Shown: piece after piece, positions 16,102 through 24,563 of the stretch | Position numbering within the stretch: the first letter of the stretch is position 1 | How the letters are laid out: the number at the start of each line of letters is the position of its first letter | Source of the DNA: Pontibacillus salicampi | GTDB lineage: Bacteria; Bacillota; Bacilli; Bacillales; BH030062 | Assembly (NCBI RefSeq): GCF_042434395.1 | Contig: NZ_JBHLTP010000003.1 | Location: 62,001-126,000 of the forward strand | Length of the DNA: 64,000 nt | Direction: 5' to 3' | Made by a program: the position numbers and the translations under genes | The notes under the pieces: generated by a model | Database searches by the model: none | What the model saw: only the letters and a program-made list of their open reading frames with translations | What the model was told of the DNA's origin: nothing

Positions 16102-16617
16102 ATGGGATGGTTTTCTAAGCTGTTTTCAAACAAAAAGTCGAACAACAACTCGTCCGTTACAGAACGAACCCCTTTAAACATTAAGATAGGGGATATTGTA
16201 ACCTATGATCTTGTGGATTATGAGGTAGTAGGGAAAATAATCTATCAGGATGGCTCCTATAAATGGTATTCCTATCAATTATTAGAAGGACGTAATACGC
16301 TCTGGCTCGCTGCTGAAATGGATGAATCTCTAGAGCTTGGAATCTATCGGAGCATTCCCTTACAAGTATCAAAGCCTTTTCCTGAAAAACTGGAGTATGA
16401 GGGAATAACTTACTACTTAGAGGAAAAAGGGGAAGCGCGTGTTACAGGAGAGGGAAGAAGCGAGAATATTAATGGCAGAACTACACACTACGCCGATTAT
16501 ATAGATGACACTGAAGAGAAATTCATCAGCTTGGAAACGTGGGGCTCTGAAATAGAAGTTAGTGTAGGGCACGCCATTCAAGAATTTGAAGTATCCATTA
16601 TTGCAGGTTCACAATAA
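16102..16617 (+). CDS. DUF4178 domain protein
   Basis: Function unknown. The 171-residue soluble protein has a Lys/Asn-rich N-terminus starting MGWFSKLFS followed by a beta-rich DUF4178 domain (about residues 25-165) with IGDIVTYDLVDYEVVGKI and YSYQLLEGRNTLWLAAE. Such domains are found in operons with PspA, DUF4247, DUF350 and spermidine-synthase-like proteins, the arrangement seen here. GAGGTGA precedes the ATG; pspA follows after 14 bases. First gene behind the sigma-W-type promoter. Confidence 0.82.
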   Translation: MGWFSKLFSNKKSNNNSSVTERTPLNIKIGDIVTYDLVDYEVVGKIIYQDGSYKWYSYQLLEGRNTLWLAAEMDESLELGIYRSIPLQVSKPFPEKLEYEGITYYLEEKGEARVTGEGRSENINGRTTHYADYIDDTEEKFISLETWGSEIEVSVGHAIQEFEVSIIAGSQ

Positions 16618-16631
16618 AAGGAGGATATTAC

Positions 16632-17300
16632 ATGTTTAAATTTTTTAAACGAGTAGGAACAGTTGTTAACTCTGAATTAAATGCTATGCTGGATAAAGCA
16701 GAGGACCCAGTGAAAATGCTTGATCAATTTATGCGGGATATGGAAGCGGATATCAGAGAAGCCGAAAGTGCTGTTGCTAAACAAATAGCTAATGAAAAAA
16801 TGCTGAAGCGAAAATATGATGATGCTCATGCTCTTGTGGAAAAACGTCAGCAGCAGGCAGAAAAGGCAATTGAAGCAGGAGATGAAGATCTAGCGAGAAG
16901 AGCTTTGGAGGATAAAAATAATCAAGAGGAGCAGGCAAACTCCTTAAAAGACTCTTATGATCGTGCAAAAGCAGATTCAAGCTCTCTTCGTCAGAAGCTT
17001 GATGAGATGAAGAAAGAATATCAAGAGATGAAACTGAAGAAGGATTCCTTAAAAGCACGGGCTGAGTCTGCTAAAACCCGTACGAAAATGAATCGGACTA
17101 TGTCAGGGATTAATAGTGATGAATCGCGCCATGGTTTTGAACGAATGGAAGAAAAGGTAATGCAGTATGAAGCAGAAGCCGAAACAAGTGAAGATCTATC
17201 AGAGTCTAGTCGATCTCTAGATGATGAATTTGAGAAGCTTGAAAAGAATGGCGTAGATGATGAATTGGCTGCCTTAAAAAAGAAGCTAGGGAAAGAATAA
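16632..17300 (+). CDS. pspA: PspA/IM30 family membrane-stress protein
   Basis: ESCRT-III-like peripheral membrane protein that stabilises damaged membranes. The 222-residue product starts with an amphipathic helix (FKFFKRVGTVVNSELNAML), has the conserved DPVKMLDQFMRDME segment and is otherwise almost entirely charged coiled coil. An ideal AAAGGAGG precedes the ATG. In B. subtilis pspA (ydjF) is in the sigma-W regulon, which agrees with the promoter seen upstream of this operon. Confidence 0.95.
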   Translation: MFKFFKRVGTVVNSELNAMLDKAEDPVKMLDQFMRDMEADIREAESAVAKQIANEKMLKRKYDDAHALVEKRQQQAEKAIEAGDEDLARRALEDKNNQEEQANSLKDSYDRAKADSSSLRQKLDEMKKEYQEMKLKKDSLKARAESAKTRTKMNRTMSGINSDESRHGFERMEEKVMQYEAEAETSEDLSESSRSLDDEFEKLEKNGVDDELAALKKKLGKE

Positions 17301-17317
17301 GAGATAATCTGTAGATG

Positions 17318-17341
17318 ATTGGTCTCCATTTGGAGGCCAAT
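17318..17341 (+). terminator. Hairpin between pspA and the lipoprotein gene
   Basis: Ten-pair stem ATTGGTCTCC/GGAGGCCAAT with one G.T pair and a four-base loop; followed by CCTTTATT rather than a clean T-run, so probably a partial attenuator inside the operon. Confidence 0.45.
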
Positions 17342-17382
17342 CCTTTATTGTGTCTGTTTGTAAGGAAAGGAGGGAGTCATAA

Positions 17383-18048
17383 ATGACAAGGAAGGTAGCA
17401 TTTCTGCCACTTCTATTAAGTATGCTGCTTCTTATTACAAGTTGTGCTCAGGGAAGCTTCACAAATACAAATAGTGGAATTTCTGGAAGTGATACATATG
17501 AATTTCCTGATGAACCGGAGAAAAGCAGTATTGAACAAACCATTCAGCAAAAGAGTTATGCTTCTGCGAAGGAGCTGGTGTCCAGTACATTCCCATTATT
17601 TGATAATGTGAAAGGGGACAATAATGATGAAGCTCGTATTTATGTGACAAGGCAGTTTACAATAGATGAAGTGTCCTCTATTGTCACAGAACAATTCAAG
17701 CCAGAGAGAGAAAGTGATAATAAGGAAGGGAAAAAGGTGCTTATTTACCCGGATTACTTTATTACGCTGCAGCAAAGTGAGCAGAATGAAGATGCTGTTT
17801 TAATGGAGATTGCATCCGATCAGTTTGTTCGGAATAATTATTCTCCAGACTTCTTTGATGGATTGTTAGCTCTATGGATTTTGGATGAGGTTTTAGATGT
17901 AGATGACTGGCATAAAAAGCGAAAAAATAATTGTTTGACTGGCAGTTGTTATGGTGGATATTCAGCAAGTAAATATAAAGCCCCATCTCAAGGAGGCATC
18001 CGTGGATCCTCTGGTACAAGAGGTGGCGGTCCAAGTACTGGTAAGTAA
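17383..18048 (+). CDS. DUF4247 lipoprotein
   Basis: Secreted, membrane-anchored protein. A signal peptide (MTRKVAFLPLLLSMLLL) is followed by a lipobox ITSC with the cysteine at about residue 21. The conserved DUF4247 body covers about 55-185 (YVTRQFTIDEVSSIV, VLIYPDYFITLQ), and the C-terminus is Gly/Ser-rich with two cysteines in NNCLTGSCYGG. Function unknown; it accompanies DUF350 and aminopropyltransferase-like genes, suggesting an envelope role. AAGGAGGGAG precedes the ATG. Confidence 0.85.
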   Translation: MTRKVAFLPLLLSMLLLITSCAQGSFTNTNSGISGSDTYEFPDEPEKSSIEQTIQQKSYASAKELVSSTFPLFDNVKGDNNDEARIYVTRQFTIDEVSSIVTEQFKPERESDNKEGKKVLIYPDYFITLQQSEQNEDAVLMEIASDQFVRNNYSPDFFDGLLALWILDEVLDVDDWHKKRKNNCLTGSCYGGYSASKYKAPSQGGIRGSSGTRGGGPSTGK

Positions 18049-18074
18049 ATATAGATTAGATAGGAGTGACTAAT

Positions 18075-18470
18075 ATGCAAGATTTAATTTTTACGTTGTT
18101 ATTTTTCTTTGCAGCTATTGTAGTGGTTGTCGTTGGACTTGTTATTTTTGAAAATCTGACAAGAAAGTATAAAGACTGGGAAGAAATTCAAAATGGTAAT
18201 ACAGCAGTAGCATTGTCCGTTTCAGGAAAGATTATCGGAATTTGTATTATTTTATCTTTTGCCATTTATAATTCATTGCAAATATGGGATACCTTGATTT
18301 GGGGAGCTGTCGGTGTTGTGCTGCAAATGTTAGCCTACTTAATCTTTGAAGGACTAACCCGTAAATTCTCTGTGGAGGAGAAATTGCATGAAAACAATAT
18401 CGCTGTGGGAATTGTTTCCATGGGCGTATCTATTGGGCTGGCCTTTGTCGTAGGAGCTTCTATTACCTAA
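18075..18470 (+). CDS. DUF350 membrane protein
   Basis: Four predicted transmembrane helices in a 131-residue protein made of two DUF350 repeats: each repeat contains a helix, an FExLTRK motif (IFENLTRKY and IFEGLTRKF) and an AV-rich helix beginning NTAVALS or NIAVGIV. The ATG at 18075 is chosen because TAGGAG (18061-18066) is 8 bases upstream; an in-frame GTG at 18066 overlaps that site. Function unknown; cotranscribed with the DUF4247 gene. Confidence 0.85.
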   Translation: MQDLIFTLLFFFAAIVVVVVGLVIFENLTRKYKDWEEIQNGNTAVALSVSGKIIGICIILSFAIYNSLQIWDTLIWGAVGVVLQMLAYLIFEGLTRKFSVEEKLHENNIAVGIVSMGVSIGLAFVVGASIT

Positions 18471-18484
18471 TACGTGAAACCAAC

Positions 18485-18513
18485 AAATCCTGCTGCTTAT
18501 GGTAGCGGGATTT
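18485..18513 (+). terminator. Hairpin between DUF350 and aminopropyltransferase genes
   Basis: Stem AAATCCTGCT/AGCGGGATTT (one G.T pair), loop of nine, followed by ACTATTTG. May reduce readthrough to the last gene. Confidence 0.45.
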
Positions 18514-18557
18514 ACTATTTGTAATAAACGAAGGTTTGGAATGGAGGGGAGAACCCC

Positions 18558-20105
18558 GTGGATGCGACTGCTAGAAGAAAGAGTACAATTATCTATTGGG
18601 CATCAGGTATAGTGTCCATTTGTGGTATTATTTTTGAAGTCTTGTTTGGAGCATTAGGCTCATACATATTAGGGGATGGCGTTAAGCAATATACCCTTAC
18701 CATATCCTTGTTTTTAACTGGGATGGGGGTAGGTGCTTCCTTAAGCGAACGGGTGAACCGACATTTAATAACGCGGTTTGTCATGGTGGAATATGCGGTT
18801 GCTCTCATTGGGGGCTTCGCTAGTCTGACTATGTTTGGTGTAACTGCCTATAGTGCAGGTGGTGCAGATGCATTTTATTTATATATGGTTACTTTTCTAG
18901 TAGGCGGCCTAACTGGAATTGAATTACCGATTCTCATTCGTAAAGCAAATGAACTAGGAGTGGAGCTAAATAAAAGCACAGCCCGTGTCCTTTTTTCAGA
19001 TTATGCGGGAGGATTAATTGGTGGTCTTTTATTCGTGTTCCTGCTTCGTCCGCAAATGGGAATGGTCCAGAGTGCATTTGTAGTTGGTTGTATTAATTTA
19101 GGAGTTGCTTTCACAGTACTGTACCTCTTTCGTAAAGAAATTAACCACCCTAAGAAATTGGCAGCAGTTGGTATGATAATTGGAGCTGGATTGATATGGG
19201 GAGTGTTCTTTGGGGAGGCAGCAGCCTATTCCTTCGAAAAGAACTTATACAAGGACCCGATTATTCATACAGAGGAATCGGCTTATCAAAGAATTGTGTT
19301 AACCAAGGAACAAGGCGATACCCGCATGTATTTAGACGGTGCTCTTCAATTCAGCTCATCGGATGAGCATCGTTATCATGAACTATTAGTCCATCTTCCA
19401 ATGTCCCATGCTCCAGAACCTAAGGACATATTGATATTGGGCGGAGGAGATGGGCTGGCTGTAAGAGAATTACTGAAATATGAGTCTATCCATTCTATCA
19501 CGCTGGTTGACCTGGATCCCAGAGTAACGGAATTAGCTAACACGAATTATCACTTATTGAAATTGAATAAAGGGTCACTCCAAAATGAAAAGGTTACAGT
19601 TGTACACAAGGATGCATACGAGTATATCGAGCAAACAGATGATTGGTATGACGTTATTATTTCAGACTTACCTGACCCGAACAATGAAAGTCTAAACAAA
19701 CTTTACACAAAAGAATTCTACTCCCTGCTGCGAAATCATCTAACAGAGGATGGAGCGATGATGGTGCAATCCACCAGCCCTGTGTTTGCAACCTCTGTGT
19801 ATTGGACAATAACTGAAACAATAGCAGCAACAGGACTCAAAGTAGAGAATTTTCATGTGGATATCCCAAGCTTCGGTAATTGGGGCTTTGTGCTCGCAAG
19901 CAGGGAGCCAATAGAAAAGGAACGTCTAGAGGTAACGGTGGAGACTGATTTCTTAACGACAGAAATGATTCCCTCGCTTACTTTTTTCGGTAAAGATGAG
20001 GACTCTATAATAGATAAAAATGGATCTAGAGTACAATGGAAACCAAATACTTTAATTGAGCCGCATTTAATTGAATTATATGAACAAGCATGGAAGGACT
20101 ATTAA
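18558..20105 (+). CDS. Membrane-embedded polyamine aminopropyltransferase (SpeE-like)
   Basis: An N-terminal membrane domain of about seven helices (residues 10-220) is fused to a spermidine-synthase-type domain (about 230-505). The latter has SAYQRIVL, the LDGALQ strand, DEHRYHE, the SAM-type GGGDG at 295-299 and a DLPDP gate motif near 352, all hallmarks of aminopropyltransferases that use decarboxylated SAM. Substrate unproven. GTG start at 18558 after GGAGGGGAG. Last gene of the pspA operon; the decarboxylated SAM could come from SpeD, encoded 34 kb downstream. Confidence 0.87.
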   Translation: MDATARRKSTIIYWASGIVSICGIIFEVLFGALGSYILGDGVKQYTLTISLFLTGMGVGASLSERVNRHLITRFVMVEYAVALIGGFASLTMFGVTAYSAGGADAFYLYMVTFLVGGLTGIELPILIRKANELGVELNKSTARVLFSDYAGGLIGGLLFVFLLRPQMGMVQSAFVVGCINLGVAFTVLYLFRKEINHPKKLAAVGMIIGAGLIWGVFFGEAAAYSFEKNLYKDPIIHTEESAYQRIVLTKEQGDTRMYLDGALQFSSSDEHRYHELLVHLPMSHAPEPKDILILGGGDGLAVRELLKYESIHSITLVDLDPRVTELANTNYHLLKLNKGSLQNEKVTVVHKDAYEYIEQTDDWYDVIISDLPDPNNESLNKLYTKEFYSLLRNHLTEDGAMMVQSTSPVFATSVYWTITETIAATGLKVENFHVDIPSFGNWGFVLASREPIEKERLEVTVETDFLTTEMIPSLTFFGKDEDSIIDKNGSRVQWKPNTLIEPHLIELYEQAWKDY

Positions 20106-20180
20106 ACGGGTAGAGGAATAGTGGAGAGTCTATTGAATTGTATCAATAGATCATAAACAACATAAAGGAGAGGGTTATAC

Positions 20181-20861
20181 ATGAACGTATCCTATCATGG
20201 ACATTCAGTCGTAAAAGTGGAAACAAACGAACACACTATTTTAATCGATCCTTTTATTACAGGAAATGAAACCTGTGATCTCGATGCATCAACTGTTCAA
20301 GCAGACATCATTCTACTAACCCATGGTCATAACGATCATGTGGGAGATACAGTAGATATCGCGAAACGCAATGAATCCTTCGTAGTGGCACCATTCGAAC
20401 TAGCAACCTATCTTGGTAATCAAGGGTTAAATACTCATCCGATGCATATTGGTGGAGCTCATGAGTTCGAATTCGGAAAAGTGAAATTCACACAAGCGTT
20501 TCATGGTTCTGCCTATACAGAAGAGGACGGAACAATTGTGTATACAGGAATGCCAACTGGAATCCTCTTTACGTATAATGGCAAAACTATCTATCATGCA
20601 GGAGATACAGGTCTCTTTTCTGACATGAAGCTAATAGGTGAACGCAATGACATAGATCTGGCGTTCCTGCCAATCGGAGACAATTTCACTATGGGACCAG
20701 AAGATGCTGCCCTTGCAGCTGATTGGATTCAAGCAAAGCAAGTTGTTCCTGTCCATTATAATACCTTCCCGCTCATAAACCAGGATGGGAAGGCGTTTGC
20801 TAATTCATTAGCAAATAACACAGGTAAGGTAATGGAAGTCGGAGAAACTATATCTTTATAA
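20181..20861 (+). CDS. ytkL: UPF0173 metallo-beta-lactamase-fold hydrolase (YtkL)
   Basis: Predicted metal-dependent hydrolase of unknown substrate. Metal ligands are visible in THGHNDHVGD (HxHxDH), HAGDTG and VPVHYNTFP. Length 226, exactly the family size. AAGGAGAGG precedes the ATG. It begins 75 bases after the aminopropyltransferase gene, so readthrough from that operon is possible, and ends at a strong terminator. Confidence 0.93.
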   Translation: MNVSYHGHSVVKVETNEHTILIDPFITGNETCDLDASTVQADIILLTHGHNDHVGDTVDIAKRNESFVVAPFELATYLGNQGLNTHPMHIGGAHEFEFGKVKFTQAFHGSAYTEEDGTIVYTGMPTGILFTYNGKTIYHAGDTGLFSDMKLIGERNDIDLAFLPIGDNFTMGPEDAALAADWIQAKQVVPVHYNTFPLINQDGKAFANSLANNTGKVMEVGETISL

Positions 20862-20871
20862 ATGAAATATT

Positions 20872-20909
20872 AAAGAGGCTGACGCTACTAGAGCGTCAGC
20901 CTCTTTTTA
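20872..20909 (+). terminator. Terminator after ytkL
   Basis: Perfect 15-bp stem (20872-20886/20892-20906) with an A-run before and T-run after. Confidence 0.92.
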
Positions 20910-21102
20910 TGAGAATCGTTAACCTGTAACCGAGTTGAGTGGTAGGAAATAGCAACGCCTCCTGCGGTTTCACACTAAGTGAAGGTCGTTACCAGAGCAA
21001 CGGAAAAGAAAAGCTTATTGCTGAATAAGGATGATTACGCATTATTTATGTGAAGTGTGCATACATTAGGACGAGGTTCTTTATCGTTAAGGGGGAAAGA
21101 TA

Positions 21103-21339
21103 ATGAGACAAAATGCACTACTTCGGTTACTGCTTGCTTGTTTCTTGTTATATATGGCATGGCCTTTCTTAAGGGTACAGGGTGAGACACTGGCTAATTA
21201 TTTTTGGATAGGCTGGATGGTATTTTTCGTATTAGTAGCTGGTGGAAATCTTGCCTTGCTACTGCAACTATCGAGTCCACCTAAGTTTAAAGAGCCATCT
21301 CTTGAAGGCAAAAAGCAACTATCTCATGGAAAAAATTGA
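21103..21339 (+). CDS. Small two-helix membrane protein, unknown
   Basis: Encodes 78 residues with two predicted transmembrane helices (about 6-25 and 33-55) joined by a short loop and a charged Lys-rich C-terminal tail. AAGGGGGAAAG precedes the ATG. Transcribed in the same direction as ytoI, 80 bases ahead of it. I do not recognise the family; composition and ribosome site support a real gene. Confidence 0.65.
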   Translation: MRQNALLRLLLACFLLYMAWPFLRVQGETLANYFWIGWMVFFVLVAGGNLALLLQLSSPPKFKEPSLEGKKQLSHGKN

Positions 21340-21419
21340 AGCGCATTTCATTCATCTGTATAATAACAATAGACCCCATATAGACTAGTACAGTTTCCAA
21401 AGGAAAGATTGGTGAATGA

Positions 21420-22733
21420 ATGGCAACTAAACACGAACAAATTTTAGAACACATAGAGTCGTTGACGGTTGGAAATAAAATTTCCGTGCGCGGTATTGCC
21501 AAAGTCCTTCAAGTAAGCGAAGGAACGGCTTATCGTGCCATTAAAGAGGCGGAAAATCAAGGATTAGTAAGTACCATAGAGCGGGTAGGTACCATTCGGA
21601 TTGAACGAAAAAAGAAAGATAATATTGAGCGCTTAACCTTCGCGGAAATAGTTAATATTGTGGAAGGACAGGTTCTTGGTGGACGAGCAGGGCTATATAA
21701 AACACTGAATAAATTTGTAATCGGTGCGATGAAATTAGATGCCATGATGCGCTACACAGAAGCAGGGTCTCTTCTAATTGTTGGGAATAGAACAAACGCT
21801 CATGAGTTGGCACTTCAGGAAGGGGCTGCTGTCTTAATCACAGGTGGCTTTGACACAGATGAACATGTGAAGCGGTTAGCGGATGAAAAGGAATTGCCTA
21901 TCATCTCTTCTAGCTACGATTCCTTCACAGTAGCTACGATGATAAACAGAGCTATATATGATCAAATGATCAAAAAGGAAATCGTTTTGGTCGAAGATAT
22001 TTATACTACGCTGGAAAACTCCTTTTTCCTTTACACCGATGATAGAGTAGAGAAATGGCACGAAATGAATGAACGTACTACACATAATCGTTACCCTGTG
22101 GTCGATAATCAAATGAGAGTGGTCGGTATGGTTACTTCTAAAGATATTATCGGAAAAGACCGTAACATGCTGGTAGAGAAGGTGATGACCAGAAAGCCAA
22201 TGACCGTACAAACTAATACATCCCTTGCTAATGCAGCTCATATTATGGTGTGGGAAGGCATCGAAGTAATGCCGGTTGTAAATCAGAATCAGAAAATTCA
22301 GGGGCTCATTTCACGTCAGGATGTTTTAAAAGCTCTACAGCATTTACAGCGACAGCCTCAAGTTGGCGAAACGATAGACGACCTTGCTACAGGTCAATTA
22401 GTCGAAACCGTTGATGAAAATGAGGAAACAATGTACCAGACAGAGGTTACACCGCAAATGACCAATCAGCTGGGTACCCTTTCCTATGGGGTCTTCACCT
22501 CTTTAGTAATCGGAGCAGGCAGCAGGCTGCTTCATCAACATAAAAAGGGAGACCTAGTAGTAGAGAATCTATCTGTTTACTTTATTAAACCAGTTCAATT
22601 AGAAAGCATGCTGGAAATTAAGCCAAGGATACTGGAGGTCGGGCGAAAAGTAGCTAAAGTGGATGTGGAAGTATTTAATGAAGAAGCGCTAGTAGGGAAG
22701 GCGCTTATTATGGCACAGCTTATCGACCGATAA
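21420..22733 (+). CDS. ytoI: DRTGG/CBS domain regulator YtoI
   Basis: Modular protein of 437 residues: an N-terminal winged helix-turn-helix (about 15-60, ISVRGIAKVLQVSEGTAYRAI), a DRTGG domain (70-185), two CBS domains (190-310) that commonly bind adenine nucleotides, and a C-terminal hotdog domain (about 325-437). This architecture is that of B. subtilis YtoI. The presence of an HTH and ligand-binding domains suggests a nucleotide-sensing regulator; no target is known to me. Position next to ytkL and nrnA is conserved. Confidence 0.88.
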   Translation: MATKHEQILEHIESLTVGNKISVRGIAKVLQVSEGTAYRAIKEAENQGLVSTIERVGTIRIERKKKDNIERLTFAEIVNIVEGQVLGGRAGLYKTLNKFVIGAMKLDAMMRYTEAGSLLIVGNRTNAHELALQEGAAVLITGGFDTDEHVKRLADEKELPIISSSYDSFTVATMINRAIYDQMIKKEIVLVEDIYTTLENSFFLYTDDRVEKWHEMNERTTHNRYPVVDNQMRVVGMVTSKDIIGKDRNMLVEKVMTRKPMTVQTNTSLANAAHIMVWEGIEVMPVVNQNQKIQGLISRQDVLKALQHLQRQPQVGETIDDLATGQLVETVDENEETMYQTEVTPQMTNQLGTLSYGVFTSLVIGAGSRLLHQHKKGDLVVENLSVYFIKPVQLESMLEIKPRILEVGRKVAKVDVEVFNEEALVGKALIMAQLIDR

Positions 22734-22783
22734 GCTGCCTTCATACTATTAGTAAGCTATAGGTTGTGTAACCGTATATAAAA

Positions 22784-22813
22784 AGAGAATCCTGGCACTT
22801 GCCAGGATTCTCT
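22784..22813. terminator. Bidirectional terminator between ytoI and ytpI
   Basis: Perfect 14-base inverted repeat AGAGAATCCTGGCA (22784-22797) and its complement (22800-22813); overlaps the ytpI stop codon. Confidence 0.8.
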
Positions 22814-23117
22814 ATGAAGTACTCTCTTGCTCCATTCTCTCTTTTAGCTGTTTACCGTAAAACCGTGTAGTTTTATATCCATATACTAATTGGGTAACCC
22901 CAAAAAGAAGAAAAACAATACAAATATATAAAGCTAACTTGGACTGAAGGGCAGCATATTGATTTATTCCAAACGCCGTCATGAAAATACCAAGAGCAAT
23001 TCGGGCTTTGGCGTTGGTGTACTCTTGAGTGAGAGGATCTTTCCTACGCCATATAGCTACTTTGAAATAAAAGTAAATAACAAAAGAGAGCACGATAATA
23101 ATAGGGAAGATGACCAT
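22812..23117 (-). CDS. ytpI: YtpI-like membrane protein
   Basis: A 101-residue protein with three hydrophobic helices (about 2-18, 44-62 and 66-84) and a charged C-terminus. Length, topology and location between ytoI and nrnA fit B. subtilis YtpI, a protein of unknown function. The conserved-looking ARIALGIFMTAFGINQ lies in the second helix. Convergent with ytoI. Confidence 0.75.
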   Translation of the reverse strand: MVIFPIIIVLSFVIYFYFKVAIWRRKDPLTQEYTNAKARIALGIFMTAFGINQYAALQSKLALYICIVFLLFGVTQLVYGYKTTRFYGKQLKERMEQESTS

Positions 23118-23244
23118 ATGTTTATCAACCTTTCCGTTTGTAACCGTAACTTTTTCTATTGTATCTATATTTAGAAAAATATGCTACCGATTTTTTTCCT
23201 GATATGGTTAAATAGTAATCAAACAGACAAAGGAGTTTCCCAAT

Positions 23245-24198
23245 ATGTGTAAAGAATCCATTATTAAAACGATCCAAGAATTTAATACCATTATCATACA
23301 TCGGCATGTACGACCTGACCCGGATGCACTTGGTTCTCAAAGTGGTTTAGCTGAGCTAATCCGAAATACATATCCAGACAAGACAGTGCACTTAGTAGGG
23401 GAAGCGGAGGAGTCCTTAAGCTTTTTATCTACAATGGATACAATAGAGGATGACGTGTTCCAAGATGCCCTTATCATCGTATGTGATACAGCTAATCAAG
23501 CTCGAATAAGCGATCAGCGCTATAATCAAGGCAGTAAGCTAATTAAAATCGATCATCACCCTGAAGTGGACGCCTATGGAGATATTCAATGGGTAGATAC
23601 GACGGCTAGCTCTGCATCGGAAATGGTGTACGAACTGTATGCTTATAGTAAAGAAGCGGGACTGCCATTAACAATGTCTGAAGAAGCTGCTCGCCTATTA
23701 TATGCTGGTATAGTAGGGGATACGGGCCGCTTTTTATTTCCTAGCTCTACCAAGCGAACGCTTCAAATTGCAGCTGAGCTAGTGGCTTATGATTTTGATC
23801 GTTCTTCTCTTTACGATGGAATGTATAGGACGAGCCACAAAATAGCCAAGTTAAAAGGATATATATTACAAAACTTTACTGTATCTGATTCTGGTTTAAG
23901 CACAGTACAATTAACCAAAGAGTTATTAGAAAGATATGATATTACCGCTACTGAAACATCTGCGCTGGTTGGTGTGCTTGGGGATATTGAAGGAATTCTT
24001 GCTTGGGTTATTTTTGTAGAAGAAGAGGAGCAAATACGTGTCCGTCTCCGCTCGAAAGGACCTGTAATTAACGAAGTTGCAGCTAAATATAATGGTGGAG
24101 GACATCCAATGGCTTCTGGCGCAACGATTTACTCTTGGGATGAAATGGAGAATGTTATTTCAGACTTGAAGGATGTCTGTCAGGCCTATACTAGTTAA
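23245..24198 (+). CDS. nrnA: NanoRNase / pAp phosphatase NrnA
   Basis: DHH-DHHA1 phosphoesterase that degrades 2-5 nt RNAs and dephosphorylates 3'-phosphoadenosine 5'-phosphate; in c-di-GMP-using cells such enzymes can also clear pGpG. Motifs: DPDALGSQ (about 27), VCDTAN, DHHPEVD (about 108) and the DHHA1 signature GGGHPMASGA near the C-terminus. Length 317. AAAGGAG precedes the ATG. Confidence 0.93.
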   Translation: MCKESIIKTIQEFNTIIIHRHVRPDPDALGSQSGLAELIRNTYPDKTVHLVGEAEESLSFLSTMDTIEDDVFQDALIIVCDTANQARISDQRYNQGSKLIKIDHHPEVDAYGDIQWVDTTASSASEMVYELYAYSKEAGLPLTMSEEAARLLYAGIVGDTGRFLFPSSTKRTLQIAAELVAYDFDRSSLYDGMYRTSHKIAKLKGYILQNFTVSDSGLSTVQLTKELLERYDITATETSALVGVLGDIEGILAWVIFVEEEEQIRVRLRSKGPVINEVAAKYNGGGHPMASGATIYSWDEMENVISDLKDVCQAYTS

Positions 24199-24220
24199 TT
24201 TGTATATATATACAAAGAAT

Positions 24221-24248
24221 AACGTCTGGAATATATATTCCAGACGTT
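24221..24248. terminator. Bidirectional terminator after nrnA
   Basis: Stem AACGTCTGGAAT/ATTCCAGACGTT (24221-24232, 24237-24248), nested within an outer TTAATTTGTA...TACAAATTAA repeat; lies between convergent genes. Confidence 0.75.
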
Positions 24249-24262
24249 CCTATGTGTACAAA

Positions 24263-24457
24263 TTAATTTGCTTTTCTATGTTCAGGAATAAACCAGCATC
24301 CACTGTCTGTTTGATCCATTAGTACTGTAATGTTTCGTTTGTCCAGCTCCCGTTTTAATAGACGGATGAGTTCTTGTGATTCGGCATAAGCGGTTTGACC
24401 ATTTAATAGTCGTTCAATCTTGTCTTCTAGCAACCTTCTCCGGTTCATGTATAACAT
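24263..24457 (-). CDS. Small conserved protein, YtzJ-like
   Basis: A 64-residue, charged, probably helical protein beginning MLYMNRRRLLEDKIERLL with a short C-terminal SGCWFIPEH motif. GGGGTGAG lies 5 bases before the ATG at 24457; a GTG two codons earlier would overlap it. Position between nrnA and ytrI corresponds to B. subtilis ytzJ, an assignment by gene order. Function unknown. Confidence 0.65.
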   Translation of the reverse strand: MLYMNRRRLLEDKIERLLNGQTAYAESQELIRLLKRELDKRNITVLMDQTDSGCWFIPEHRKAN

Positions 24458-24563
24458 AAACACTCACCCCACTTTCGTAGAAGATCTTTAACCTAATTTT
24501 ATTGTATCCAAGGTTTAGCAAAAATGCTATCGTTTTCATAATTATTCACATATTGTTCAATTG

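Noticed and set aside
15962..16177. 71-codon ORF upstream of the DUF4178 gene
   Set aside because: No ribosome site, overlaps the sigma-W-type promoter and the DUF4178 start in another frame.
20907..21102. Possible degraded intergenic repeat (GCCTCCTGCGG... segment) after the ytkL terminator
   Set aside because: GC-richer than surroundings and reminiscent of Bacillaceae repeats but no second copy is visible in the window.
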